A stretch of 64,000 nucleotides of DNA from Aplysia californica (taxonomy: Eukaryota; Mollusca; Gastropoda; Aplysiida; Aplysiidae): assembly GCF_000002075.1 (NCBI RefSeq), contig NW_004797545.1, positions 530,642 through 594,641 of the forward strand, written 5' to 3'. Made by a program: the position numbers and the translations under genes. Of the stretch, positions 1-18,700 are shown piece by piece; the stretch's first letter is position 1, and each line of letters opens with the position of its first letter. The notes beneath the pieces are model-generated. The model was not told the DNA's origin and searched no databases. It worked only from the letters and a program-made list of their open reading frames with translations.

Positions 1-64
1 GTCAGAAAGACGTATTTCAAATTTTGGCAAATCTTTTCACCAGTTCCCGCACAATATATATATG

Positions 65-122
<58 letters not shown>
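65..122. repeat. GT microsatellite
   Basis: Uninterrupted GT dinucleotide run of about 29 units in an ATF2-gene intron, with degenerate GT further to 175. Confidence 0.95.
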
Positions 123-124
<2 letters not shown>

Positions 125-268
125 AGTGCATGTGTGTGTACTTAGGCCAAAGAGATGGGTTAAGTCTTGTGTGTGTGAATGTATTTACCACGCGGCAGCC
201 AATTCCTCTTCATGATGATCAATAAAATCTTATCCCAAGCCCAGCTGAATAACTAATGTTTGACAGAC

Positions 269-8480
<8,212 letters not shown>

Positions 8481-8511
8481 GGTACACAACTCGGGCGATT
8501 TCAGCTACTGG

Positions 8512-10068
8512 CTGGACAAAGAAAGAAAGGGATTCAGTGGCCACATATGCAGGTCTGGGGATATAAATATATATATATCATTAGACAAGCATTAGAAAAA
8601 TGGTCAAAGTACTCAAAAACATTTCTTAAAAATACAAAATGACGCTCCCTCCCCACCACACAAGCAAAAAACATTTCTAAAACGTCACAATGATTGTGAT
8701 TCAGTACTGCGTGTACAGCTACAAATGTTGTCTGAACTCCTCAGACACTTAGACAGAACTGTTGTTCATTTTCGCAAACCTAAAACTGTAGTTGAGGGTC
8801 TAAGGCACTGTCCTGAAAAATAGGAGTTGGTGTAAGAATGTTCCGTAACATTCTTAAACCTGAATGTGTGGCTGGACCAGTAGTCCAGGAAAGATAAGAA
8901 AATATGGTCATTGCGCAAGCAAAATGGCATAACTCAGAGTTGTGCCAAAAGCAATAGCCGTGTATTCTGTTTGATGGTACCTTCTACATCTCTATCTTTT
9001 GGTAAAACCAAAACAAAAAATGTATCGGTGGTCACAAAAGAAACATGCATTAAATGTTTTACCATTATTAGATGATAAATAGTCAAGTCAAACAGTTTTA
9101 TCATTAAAAATTATTTAATAAATAGCAAAAATGACATTGCCATTTTGCTAGCGCAGTGACGATATGTGAAAAGAACCTAACACTAACTTATTGTGATATA
9201 AATGTTTTTAATTTTTTATGTTTTCTAAAATTCAAAAGTTTCAGGCAAGTTAGATGAGAAGCCATACATCTATGTTTGAACAATTGGGCTAAAACATTCA
9301 AATTTTGTTTTAAAGTAGTGTGCATTTCTTCTTCTAAACTTCATTTGGAAGCTATATTTTAACAGTATACTTTCTCGGAGTTAAAATACTCAATCTACAC
9401 ATAATAATAGAATAAGAGCTTGCACCTTTGAACTCTCTGAGCCTGTACTTCACTATCCAATCCTAGAACTTCGAAGATATAAGAGTTTTCAGCAATTGCC
9501 AAAAACAGATATCTTTTTACCAGGAGTTCTTTTATTCGAAGAAGAACTTCTACCAAAATAGGTCCATGTTTTATTCAATGACCAATTTTTTTGTGATAAA
9601 TGTCACGTTTAGATTTTGTACCAAAAGAAGGCCACAGCATTGTGGGAAAAAACCCTCCAGAGATAAATATTTCAAAAACTGGAGAAAGGATGTTTTTTTT
9701 ACCAAATGGCAGACCTATACTATTCTGAAAAAAACATGACATATCCTCTATGCGCCAGTTAAGTTCTTTCCTCGAGAAACATGATTTTGCTTGTGATCAA
9801 CGAAAGTTTGTCAGCAGTTCTTTCCCTTCTTTATTGAACGAGAATGAATATGTCACATTTTGTCATAAAAATGTGGGGAGAACTCATCAATTTAGAAGTA
9901 AATAACCCGCCACAGAATTAATGTAAACCTTACATTATTTTTACTCTAAAAACGAAGTAGCTCAAGATTACACAGTAAATGGATAAAGAACAAAATCTTC
10001 ATTATAGCCCAAACCAGTAAAAAGCATAAAATGTCACTTTTTTTTCTCGAAATTGTTCATTATAATAT
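8512..10068. other. Non-coding, AT-rich sequence upstream of the ATF2-like coding start
   Basis: No open frame of interest. The part 8930-9180 is a repeat shared with 34910-35175 (common ACAAAAGAAACATGCAT and TAGATGATAAATAGTC blocks). The rest is AT-rich without recognisable structure. The ATF2 non-coding first exon could be in here or further right. Confidence 0.6.
8930..9180 (+). repeat. Interspersed repeat, pair with 34910-35175
   Basis: Matching blocks include ATCTCTATCTTTTGGTA, CACAAAAGAAACATGCAT, TAGATGATAAATAGTC and AGCGCAGTGAC. Both copies are in the same orientation. Family unknown. Confidence 0.6.
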
Positions 10069-10468
10069 GTGAAGCACCGTGGTGAAATTTGGCGCTTGTC
10101 AAAAAATGAAGTTGAAGAAGTCCGAATAGATTTATTTTTCATTTTATGACTAAACATCATTTATGTCCTTTTGAAAATACATTATTATTTTGTGTGTGGA
10201 TTTTATTGAAAAATGATTAAAAACGGACAAAAAATGTAAATCTTTATTTCCAAAGACTCTCTAGCTATGGAAATCTAAACTTTGGCGACCATTTTTTGCT
10301 AATTTCATCTCTGAAACTAGGTGACCCCCCCCCCCCTTTCATTAAATATTTTTTCCATCAAAAGCAAAATAAATGAACAAGCTTTAAGATGATACATATA
10401 TATGTATATACCAATAACTCTAAATACTCAAAAACAGACGAGCGCCTAATTTCATCGCATCATGACAC
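10069..10468 (+). mobile_element. Family A inverted-repeat element, copy 1
   Basis: Starts GTGAAGCACCGTGGTGAAAT and ends with the inverted form (ATTTCATCGCATCATGACAC). It is about 400 bases, with the family interior (GGACTCTCTAGCTATGGAA, CTCTGAAACTAGGTGACCCC). Non-coding. Forward orientation by the convention used for all family A entries. Confidence 0.75.
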
Positions 10469-10909
10469 ATTATATATTTGCATTTTAAGTCGTGTTTGAG
10501 CAAAGACAAGCACATTAACACAATAACGGTCATCTAGTGAAAAGAAAAAGCAAGACAGATACAAACAGAAATGAAAGAGGGAAAGAAAAGTAATTGGACA
10601 TACCAGAGGCCCTCTCAACAAACTGATATTTTTAGGTGATAATGGGATACATGATAAATGTTTCTAAGTCTGACAAACAAAAGGGAGATGGGAGGGAAAA
10701 GAGGAGTGACTAATGGGAGAGCTACATCTTGATTAGTTTAGCAACAACTTTTATAAACATAGGTAGAGATACTACTAACTTATACGCAGTACAGATATAA
10801 AGATCAATAAATCTATAGTACAAACTGTTTCTCACTTGTTGAAATTAGGTCCATAAATTAAAAAGTTATGGCTGTGTACATGTTGGAAATTCTGGGTATT
10901 TTGGAGAAA

Positions 10910-11486
10910 ATTCTTACAGTGGAATCAAATAGGGGAAACGGAACCGAAATATTGAACACTAACCTACTAGATTTATGGACGGAATGAGCTGAAAATTGCG
11001 AGTTGTAGAGTAGTAGGGGGGGGGGGTTGTTGTTCGTAACAAAATTGAAAAAGAAAGAATTCAAGTTGCAATCTCAGTACCTAGAAAACTTTTTATGCAA
11101 AATTAAATAATTGATTAATTTTACTCACAACCAATTAAAAAACAAATAAACATAGACCTGTCCATTCCGTAAATTATGCATGGGATGTATTATAAAAATC
11201 TATGTTGATTGTTGGCAAGGGGAAAAAATCAGAAAATGTGGGGGAACAAAAAAGGTTTCAAGTAGCTCAGTTCTTTACAAGATGCACCCTTTTCCAGATG
11301 AGAGACTCATGTTGAGACTGGGCGGCTGGCTTCAGTTTTCAGATTTGTCCTTTAATGAAAGGCACCCTATTATTCTTCCAAAGGGTCACATTGCCCTTTT
11401 GCTGACCAGGTCTCAACATCTTGCTCTTATTAAGAGCTGTAAAATAATACAGTATTCAATTTACTTTTTTTTTTCATAATTGAAAT
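10910..11486. other. Non-coding AT-rich stretch
   Basis: Nothing recognised apart from a homopolymer G run near 11017. The last 49 bases (11438-11486) recur at 11731-11780 with very few changes. Confidence 0.5.
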
Positions 11487-13128
11487 CAGGGTTGGGTGGA
11501 TTTAAATCAGGTCAATTTAAATCAGTTGATTTTAAAAAAAATTTAAATCAACTTGATTTTAAAAATAAACTTAGATTCTAAGTGACTAAAATCACTTTTA
11601 AAAAATGTATTTTGTTTTTACATCTTTAAACATTCAGAATTCCTTTCCTTGGTTTTATAAAACAGATATTATAAGGTTTAGTAGACTAATATAATCATGC
11701 TTACAAGTCTGCTTTCCCCCCTGTCACTGTAAAATAATACAGTATTCAATGTACTTTTTTTTTTCATAATTGAAATTAGCATTTTCTTTTTCTTTTTAGA
11801 CAAACACAAGCACGCACACACACACACACTGTAATAAAATGCAAGTTTATCTATGCATGCATAATTACCCCCCTTCCTTTTAGACTGACATTTTCTTCAT
11901 TTTTTTGTCTGTAGCCATAATTCACTGATATAGCAGATTAAGGCTTTCTTTTGCAGTTGCTTTAAAAATTAATCATTAGTTAAAATAAAGACAATGCATT
12001 TTGCACTAAAAGAACATACTTTTAACCACCAAAAATCCCAAACCGTGTCGACATTTAAAAAAAAAATTTTTAATTAAAAAATCCGATTTAAATACTGTAG
12101 TCTCCGCCTAAGATCCCACCGCTTACGATCCCGGTTCGCTTAAGATCCCGCTGTTTTAAGAAAACAGAATTTTTACTATACAAAAGTCACCCTTAAGATC
12201 CCGCTCTGATTCACTCTGAAGGTCTATATTCGGTTAAGATCCCGCATTTCAGATCATAATTTGCGGAACCAAAACCCGGGCCGGACAGCCAATCAACCAA
12301 GAGTGAAAAGTTGAGATCAATAAACTGTCCGTCGCGTCAAAGATCAACCACTATCGTGAATGTGATCACATACACGTTGTAAAACTCGATGAACTGAAGC
12401 GATACAGTGTTTGCCCCAGACGGGATCACACCGGGGTGTGAACTGACTGACACGTTTGTTTTCACCGAACATTGCACTCACACCTGAGCTCTCCCCCTAA
12501 ACTTACATCACTCGCTGGGTGGGCAGGGCCTACACGTTCGCTCCAGGTGGGATCACATTGAACTGTGAACTCTTCCCTGACCATTGCAGAAGTTGTCTTT
12601 ACTCCCAAATTTGTGAGCCAGACTGAATTTTAATTGGTGTGTTCACAACGTAATGGTGTGTAACGACAAAGGCGGTTTGGGGGGGGGGAGGGAGATTCGG
12701 CCAGAGATGGAATGCTATAAATTTTCCACAGGTAAGGGGAGGGGCAACTTGATAAGCGTAGATCTTGAGACTCATGATAGGATAATAAGTGAAAATGGCA
12801 CGCCTCATGCCACTATGCACTGTGATAGGTCATCAAGGTTTTAACCACTCTTTGCTCGCCATTTGCCATAAACCCACCAAGCGGTCACGTCAGTTCATTT
12901 TAGAGTGGAAGGAGACCATTTTACCGATTGTGAGCCTTAGCATGGGTCACCGCAGATTATTCCCCAGGTTCGTCGGTTAAGATCCCAGTTCGCCTTAGAT
13001 CCCGCATTTCCTTGCTCCCGAGCACCGGGATCTTAGGGGGAGACTACTGTAAAAAAAAATCTGATTTAAATTTTAAAAATCGATTATTTTTTTTTTATTT
13101 AAAAAATCTAAAAAATCACCAACCCTTG
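11487..13128. mobile_element. hAT-like element with ATTTAAATC-rich ends, carrying a nested pogo-like element
   Basis: Left end CAGGGTTGGGTGGATTTAAA and right end AATCACCAACCCTTG are inverted versions of each other, the typical form of the hAT non-autonomous elements with repeated ATTTAAATC words. The interior is AT-rich and interrupted by the pogo-like element at 12095-13049. No clean 8-bp duplication was found at the borders. Confidence 0.55.
12095..13049. mobile_element. Pogo/Tigger-like non-autonomous element, 955 bp
   Basis: Flanked by TA on both sides. The ends are inverted repeats (CTGTAGTCTCCGCCTAAGAT and, from the right, CAGTAGTCTCCCCCTAAGAT). The word AAGATCCCG recurs several times near both ends, as subterminal binding repeats would. 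No transposase frame. It sits inside the hAT-like element, so it is the younger of the two. Confidence 0.75.
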
Positions 13129-13254
13129 TTTTACGGCGCTATTGACACAAAAAAGACAGCTATAGGCACCAGTGAGGACCTTGGTTTTTTAAATATATAT
13201 ATAATATTTGGCTAGTGTTTGTTTCTGGCTTCATTATTTTATTACTGTGGGCAG

Positions 13255-13685
13255 TGGAGAGAGAGAGAGAGAGAGGAGTAGCGCGAGAACTTTTGGGCAA
13301 AACAAAATGGCGACCCGCGTTGTTCGGCTCGATTCGAAAAGTGAAATAGCCGTAGCATCTTTGTAGACGACCAAATTATTTTACTTTTGTGTTTTAACAT
13401 CATTTTTTAACTTTGTTTTGGTCAATTTGATTGTCCACACCGAGACAGTATTCAGAAAGAGACAGAGAGAGAGGGAGAAGAGGGGAGGAGTAGATCTTGC
13501 GAGAACTTCTGGGCAAAACAAAATGGCGACCCGCGTAGTTCGGCTCGATTCGAAAAGTGAAATAGCCATAGGATCTTTGTAGTCGATCAAATTAGCTTAC
13601 TTTTGTGCTATATCGTAATTTTTTCTTTGCTTTTATCCATTTGATCATCCACACCGATAGAAAGTATTCCGAAATTAGGAAAAAT
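13255..13685 (+). promoter_or_regulatory. Tandem duplication with YY1-type motif, possible promoter
   Basis: A unit of 216 bases occurs twice; AACAAAATGGCGACCCGCG is at 13301 and again at 13517. CAAAATGGCGAC fits the YY1 promoter motif. Each unit also has a 19-codon frame MATRVVRLDSKSEIA.. ending in TAG, with only two residue differences between units. It lies in the 7.1-kb space between two divergent genes. Promoter role is inference; a mobile-element origin is possible. Confidence 0.4.
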
Positions 13686-13699
13686 AGGTCTTGTTTCAC

Positions 13700-14645
13700 A
13701 CCAGGTGAGAATAGCCTACGGTGGCAAGTCTCACCCGGGGTGAGAGGTCGGTCGTATTTTTATTCTCACCACGGGTGAGGATAGCCACTTCCATTCTAAA
13801 TACATGTATATATAGATTTAAATGTATGTTAGAGCGTTCCACAAAAACATGTACTGACACTAGCAGGCCCCTTGTGTGTGATTCCATAATATTTACTCAT
13901 TTACAAGTAATATCCAGTACTTTTTTTTTTTTAATTACTCACATTTAGGGTTAAAACAGCCAATCTTCTTCGGACATGTGGACACACGCCCTTATCTATT
14001 AATTTTTGTGGTTGTTATGGGCTGTTCTAATTTTGATTTCATTCTGTTGTGAAACCTTTCTTTTTCACCTTTTTACACTCATGCCAAAAATCACTAGACA
14101 AGACCAAGCTCTTGAAAATTGAAATAGATCTAGACCCAAAACTTTGCTCCTTCCCAGACCTCGCAGAATGGCAGAATGAAAGTTGGCGCCGAACTCCGCA
14201 AAATAGGCAAAAAATCACGAGACCGGAAGCCGAAAACCGTTCTGTGAAATAATAAAGATCGGCACTATTTCTCTGAACGTTCGGAGAAATAGTCACTTAA
14301 TAATTTAATACTGTAACAACAAGAGGTGACGCTATTTGGTAAAAAAAAGGTTTTCCCCAAAATCGACAAGAGTTGCTTCCCGCACTAGAGACTAGAGAGC
14401 TGGCTCACCCGTTGGCGATTTTAGTCGCCTCGCGTGCTCAGCGGAGTGAGAGAGGGAGGCGAGTTTTTGCCAGGAGCGCTCAGTGACAGGGATCCTATGA
14501 TGCCCGAAACGAAAAACCGGGTGAGAATAGTAGGCTGTCGTTATTCTCACCCCGAGTATCAATTATAGAGATCTATTACTAAGTACTAAGTATATCTAAT
14601 AATAATTCCGATCCAGTTTATCCTCACCCCGGGCCCGGGTGAGAA
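13700..14645. repeat. Cluster of palindromic CTCACCCGGGTGAG motifs
   Basis: Copies at about 13701, 13730-13744, 13764-13779, 14517-14530, 14545-14554 and 14623-14643, mostly next to ATAG or ATTATTC. Each is a near-perfect inverted repeat or half of one. They may be ends of small DNA elements. The sequence between holds no gene; 14340-14510 is GC-richer. Confidence 0.55.
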
Positions 14646-15529
14646 ACTCATGATTCCCAAAAGAGTGACAGAGGATGCAAATCAGTTTTATTAGAGAAGA
14701 CAAAAATTCCTTACCTATTCATTCTTTAATTAGAATGCAATTAGCAAACAGCTTTCAGTTTTACAAAGGGAATCCACACTGTACATCAAAATGTAAACAA
14801 CATCCCATCGCCACGGAGTGACAACAAAAAGGGAGGGCAGGCAGAGAAGGCTACTGATTTTTTTTATTTCATTCGAAAATGAGGGAAAAGAAGCGGGGAG
14901 GGGGAAGGCAGAGGGGGGGAATACTATGTGGTATAGCCTGAATTATTATAATGTCTTTGTGCACTAATCACAATACAAAATCATACATTACTTACACTGC
15001 CATCAACTGAGACAAATTCTAAATTCCCTTCCCCATCATGATCGAAGTATCAAGCAACAGATGGCGCAGCCTTCGTTTTGTTTACTTCCTAAATGGTTAT
15101 AATAATTTTTCAAGGAACATAAATTAATTACATACTGCACGTACATTGTACTTAATTTCGAAAACACAGACGTTCAGTACTGAAGTATCTTCAAGGAGGA
15201 AATATCTTCTATCACTTGTGCATACCTTTTTGATAAATAAATTAGTAAGTGTATTCCAAACAATGAAGTTATAGCTGATAGTGTTCTGTCTGAGTCTTCT
15301 TAGGATTATTGTATCGAATATTTTCTCAGTAATAGCAGACTTTACTATTTTTTAACTTGAAAGAAAATAACAATAATATAATTCCATACCTTTTTCGTCA
15401 ACATGTACAATCACAAACTTGAATTCCAACAATAAAGACTCTTATGATGATACCAATGCAATAATGCATATTATGTATAGTATGTTACTTCCTCCCAATT
15501 TTATACTAACTACTAATATTACCGTGTTG
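14646..15529. other. Non-coding stretch upstream of the sulfatase
   Basis: AT-rich without coding frames or repeats that I recognise. The sulfatase promoter should be at its right end. Confidence 0.5.
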
Positions 15530-15550
15530 GTCATGTGACAATCATGTGAC
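15530..15550 (+). promoter_or_regulatory. Two tandem TFEB/MITF-type E-boxes upstream of the sulfatase
   Basis: GTCATGTGAC at 15530-15539 and ATCATGTGAC at 15541-15550 share the core TCATGTGAC. Their starts are 11 bases apart, about one helical turn, and they end 68 bases before the sulfatase ATG. The core is the M-box form of the CLEAR element that controls lysosomal genes in vertebrates. Use as a regulatory site is inferred. Confidence 0.5.
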
Positions 15551-15618
15551 TGTTCTCACCCGTCAACACTTCGAATTGTTTGTAAACTTGCTATTTTGTT
15601 CTAGATCTAAGTTGAAGC

Positions 15619-15735
15619 ATGCTGGCACATCAGGGTTGCACAATTGCCGCAAGACTGTCCTTACTATATCTGTTGCTCTGTAGGACAGTCTACTCTATCC
15701 CTCCCAATATCGTCTTCATTTTGGCAGACGATTTA
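15619..15735 (+). CDS. ARSB: Sulfatase exon 1: signal peptide and first metal-binding motif
   Basis: Begins with MLAHQGC, then a hydrophobic Leu-rich core and [12 protein letters not shown], where the exon stops at donor GTAAGT in phase 0. The exon was placed by the perfect continuation into GWDDVGFHG of the next exon. The ATG was chosen because it gives a standard signal peptide just before the conserved PPNIVF. Confidence 0.88.
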
Positions 15736-18700
15736 GTAAGTGTTACTAGACTAGTGTTGTATGTGGTTCAGTGACAGTGATCAGTTAGACCAGGTCTCGA
15801 CTCGAAATGTCTAAAAATAAGACCCTTGCAGAGCTCAGTTTATATCTAGTTAGCTTTAAATACACTACAGTACTACAGTAGCCTACTTTAACTTTACTAT
15901 TGCCTGTGTTTTTGCCGTGCAGTTTCAGATTTGAGGGCGTTCTTCCTTTACAGTAAATTAGCCGACAACATATCCACTACACGACTAATTTTAAGCTAGC
16001 ATTCCCCTCTGAGGACTGTGAGTTCAAAATGAAGACAAGAGTACAGCACACGACCACACTACTAGAAACAAGTAGAATATCTAGATCTAGGGGTCTACCT
16101 GAATTCTCCAATACTAAATCTGAAAACCTTTCACAACATGTTTCAGTGACTGCCCTGAGCAATCATAACATAATGGCAAGCGCTATAATTTGCAACGCCA
16201 CGTTCTGAATAGCTCCCGTGCTATTTGCAACGCCGCGTTCTGAATAGCTCCTGTGCTATTTGAAACACCAGTACTAGAATCTAGATCTAGATCTAGATGT
16301 AGTAGCCATCGTTTCTACATGATAATATTGTAGTTCTGCCTGAATTGTATTGTGGAAGCTTTCTCAGTTTTTTTATAAACCTCCTAGGATTTGACTCCTT
16401 TTTTTATGACACGTCTTATTCAGATCAACATGAGTAGATCTAGTCTAGATCTAGATTAGATCTAACAATTGTTTCTAACATTGTTTGCACAAAAGTAGAC
16501 GTCTTGTTCATCTCTCATAATCATAATCATTTGAGTTAGAGTTTGAGCAAGTTTAAGTCGAAAGACGCTTGGATAACAATAAGAAGACGGTGCAACTCGA
16601 ACTTTAAATTAGTCCTAGAGAACATATACAAGCTGTCTGCTGTATACGTTCTCTAAGTCTCATGTTCAGTGCTTCCAAGCGTGGCATCGAATCCCGGTCC
16701 TGGAAGGGTTTTTTTTTTCCTTCTCCTGAGCCTAAAATTTAAAAAAAAAAAAATTCGACTCGCAGACCAAGGAAAGCCACTATTGAACTTTAACCAGGCC
16801 TAAATTGGTAAAATGAAAAGTATAGGCAATACTAAGGCCTACTTTGTACAGTGTAGAGCTCCTCTTGGGGACAAAACCAGAATGTGCATGCCATGCTTCA
16901 TCACTACATTAAAAAAAACTACAAAGCAACAAGATATAATTATGGGAACAATTTGTTGGTCAGTCGAAAAGAGGACAACAACAAAAAAAAAGAAAGAAAA
17001 GAGAAAAAAATGCACAGGACCGGGATCGAACCCACACTAAAAAAATAATGGTTTTACTTCAAGCGCAGACGCGCTGTCACTTCGGCCATCAGAACTTCCG
17101 ATAACGAAGTGCAGATTTTAAAGCTTGATATTTTACACGCGGCGACACAGCGTTTTATTTAGCACTAGCACTAATCGCAACACTGCGTTTTATTTAGCAC
17201 TGGCGCTAATCACAACACGGCGTTGCAAATAGGCACTTCCTAACATAATATGCAATTTAGGATGTAGAGGGTAATTTTGTACTTTCACTCAGGTACCGCT
17301 CAGTTGAGGGTCAATTAGGGGAGAATGGGCCACCCTGAAGATCCAAAGCTAGAGGTCTGGCAATTTTGCATTAATAAACAAAACTAACAAAAACTGTTTC
17401 CAGCACAAGGAAGCAACTTTCTTTCTCTTTCAGGGCGGTTTGAGTTAATGGCATTTTTAAAAGACGTTTTCATCAAGAAAAAGTTGAAGTACTTGATTTT
17501 TGAAACTCGCAACTTGACCTCAGAGGAGCAAAACGGATCGGGTAAGTGTAACAATAGTTAAAGAACTTATCTAATTACATATTTTTCATTTGTTCTCCAT
17601 GATTTAACTGCCAGTTGAAGAAAATAATTAAACATACATTTGAATGGTTAGAGTAAGACTATCAATCAATGGGGAGAAGTGGGCCACCATCGGCTTAGTT
17701 CTCCTATTGTATGGCCCACTTCTCCCCAGTTGTAGAAAAATAATCTTCACATTATTTCCATGCTATTTTAGACATTATATTACCTATTTTGTTAGAATAT
17801 ATAAGATAAAGATAGAGGCTTAGATCTTTATCTAGACTTTTAGAACAAACCTTGGGGTAGTATTGTAGTAGTCTACCATTCCGGAGTTTTCCCTCACTGT
17901 GCTCTAGTGTTACACTACTGTATACTCGTTTATTTCTCGTATTTTGGCATTAATCAGTGTCCCGAAGAGAGGCATTAATATGATTTATTCTTTTTTTTCT
18001 GTTCAATCTCAAGGGACAATGGTACGTATCAAAGGAAGACCGTCATAGGCACAGCCTTACCTGATACAACGAACAATGCAGTGGCAGCTGTCAGAAATAG
18101 AGCGCCTTTGAGAGAAGTCACATACCTCCACGGCATTGCTCGCACTAGCCTTCAAAACAATGTGAAGAAAGCTCTTCAAGATGATGTTGAATTGTGTCCA
18201 GGCTATCATCACAGTCAAGTGGGCCTATTCGTAGTAGAACAGGAGGCTGAATTGACGCGGTACCTGTTGAAATGTGGATAAAGATCCTTTGGTTTGACAA
18301 CTGCTAACTGCAGAAAACTCGTCTATGAAGTCGCTGTTGCAAATCACCTAAGAACTTTTGTACCCATCTTCGTGGGATGATGAAAAATGTGCCGGAAAGG
18401 AATGACAGATGGGTTTTATTTGGAGACGTTCTCAACTCAGTTTGCGACAACCAGTGGCTACCTCATTGGCAAGAGCCACAGCTTTCAACAGACATTCTGT
18501 AGGAACATTTTTCAACTTCCTGCTCATTCTTTCTAGATAGTGACCTGGCACCCACTGTACAGAATTTGCATCTGAAGAATTTATCAAATGGAGAGTGAAA
18601 TCATATAGGGGTAGTGTGTTTCTGTTTCTTGACCCATATTGGTTATTGGGAAGCCCAGTATACTTAATTTAATTAGAGCCCAAACAAAAAATTTTCACTT

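Noticed and set aside
16260-16470. Regular AGATCTAG-rich patches as a CRISPR-like or regulatory array
   Set aside because: Short palindromic simple sequence that recurs loosely over the window (also 60470 and 62660) with no spacer structure; not an array.
17015-17090. True tRNA gene on the minus strand
   Set aside because: The boxes are separated by an A-rich stretch and the acceptor arms do not pair convincingly by eye; more likely a SINE remnant in the hAT-like element.
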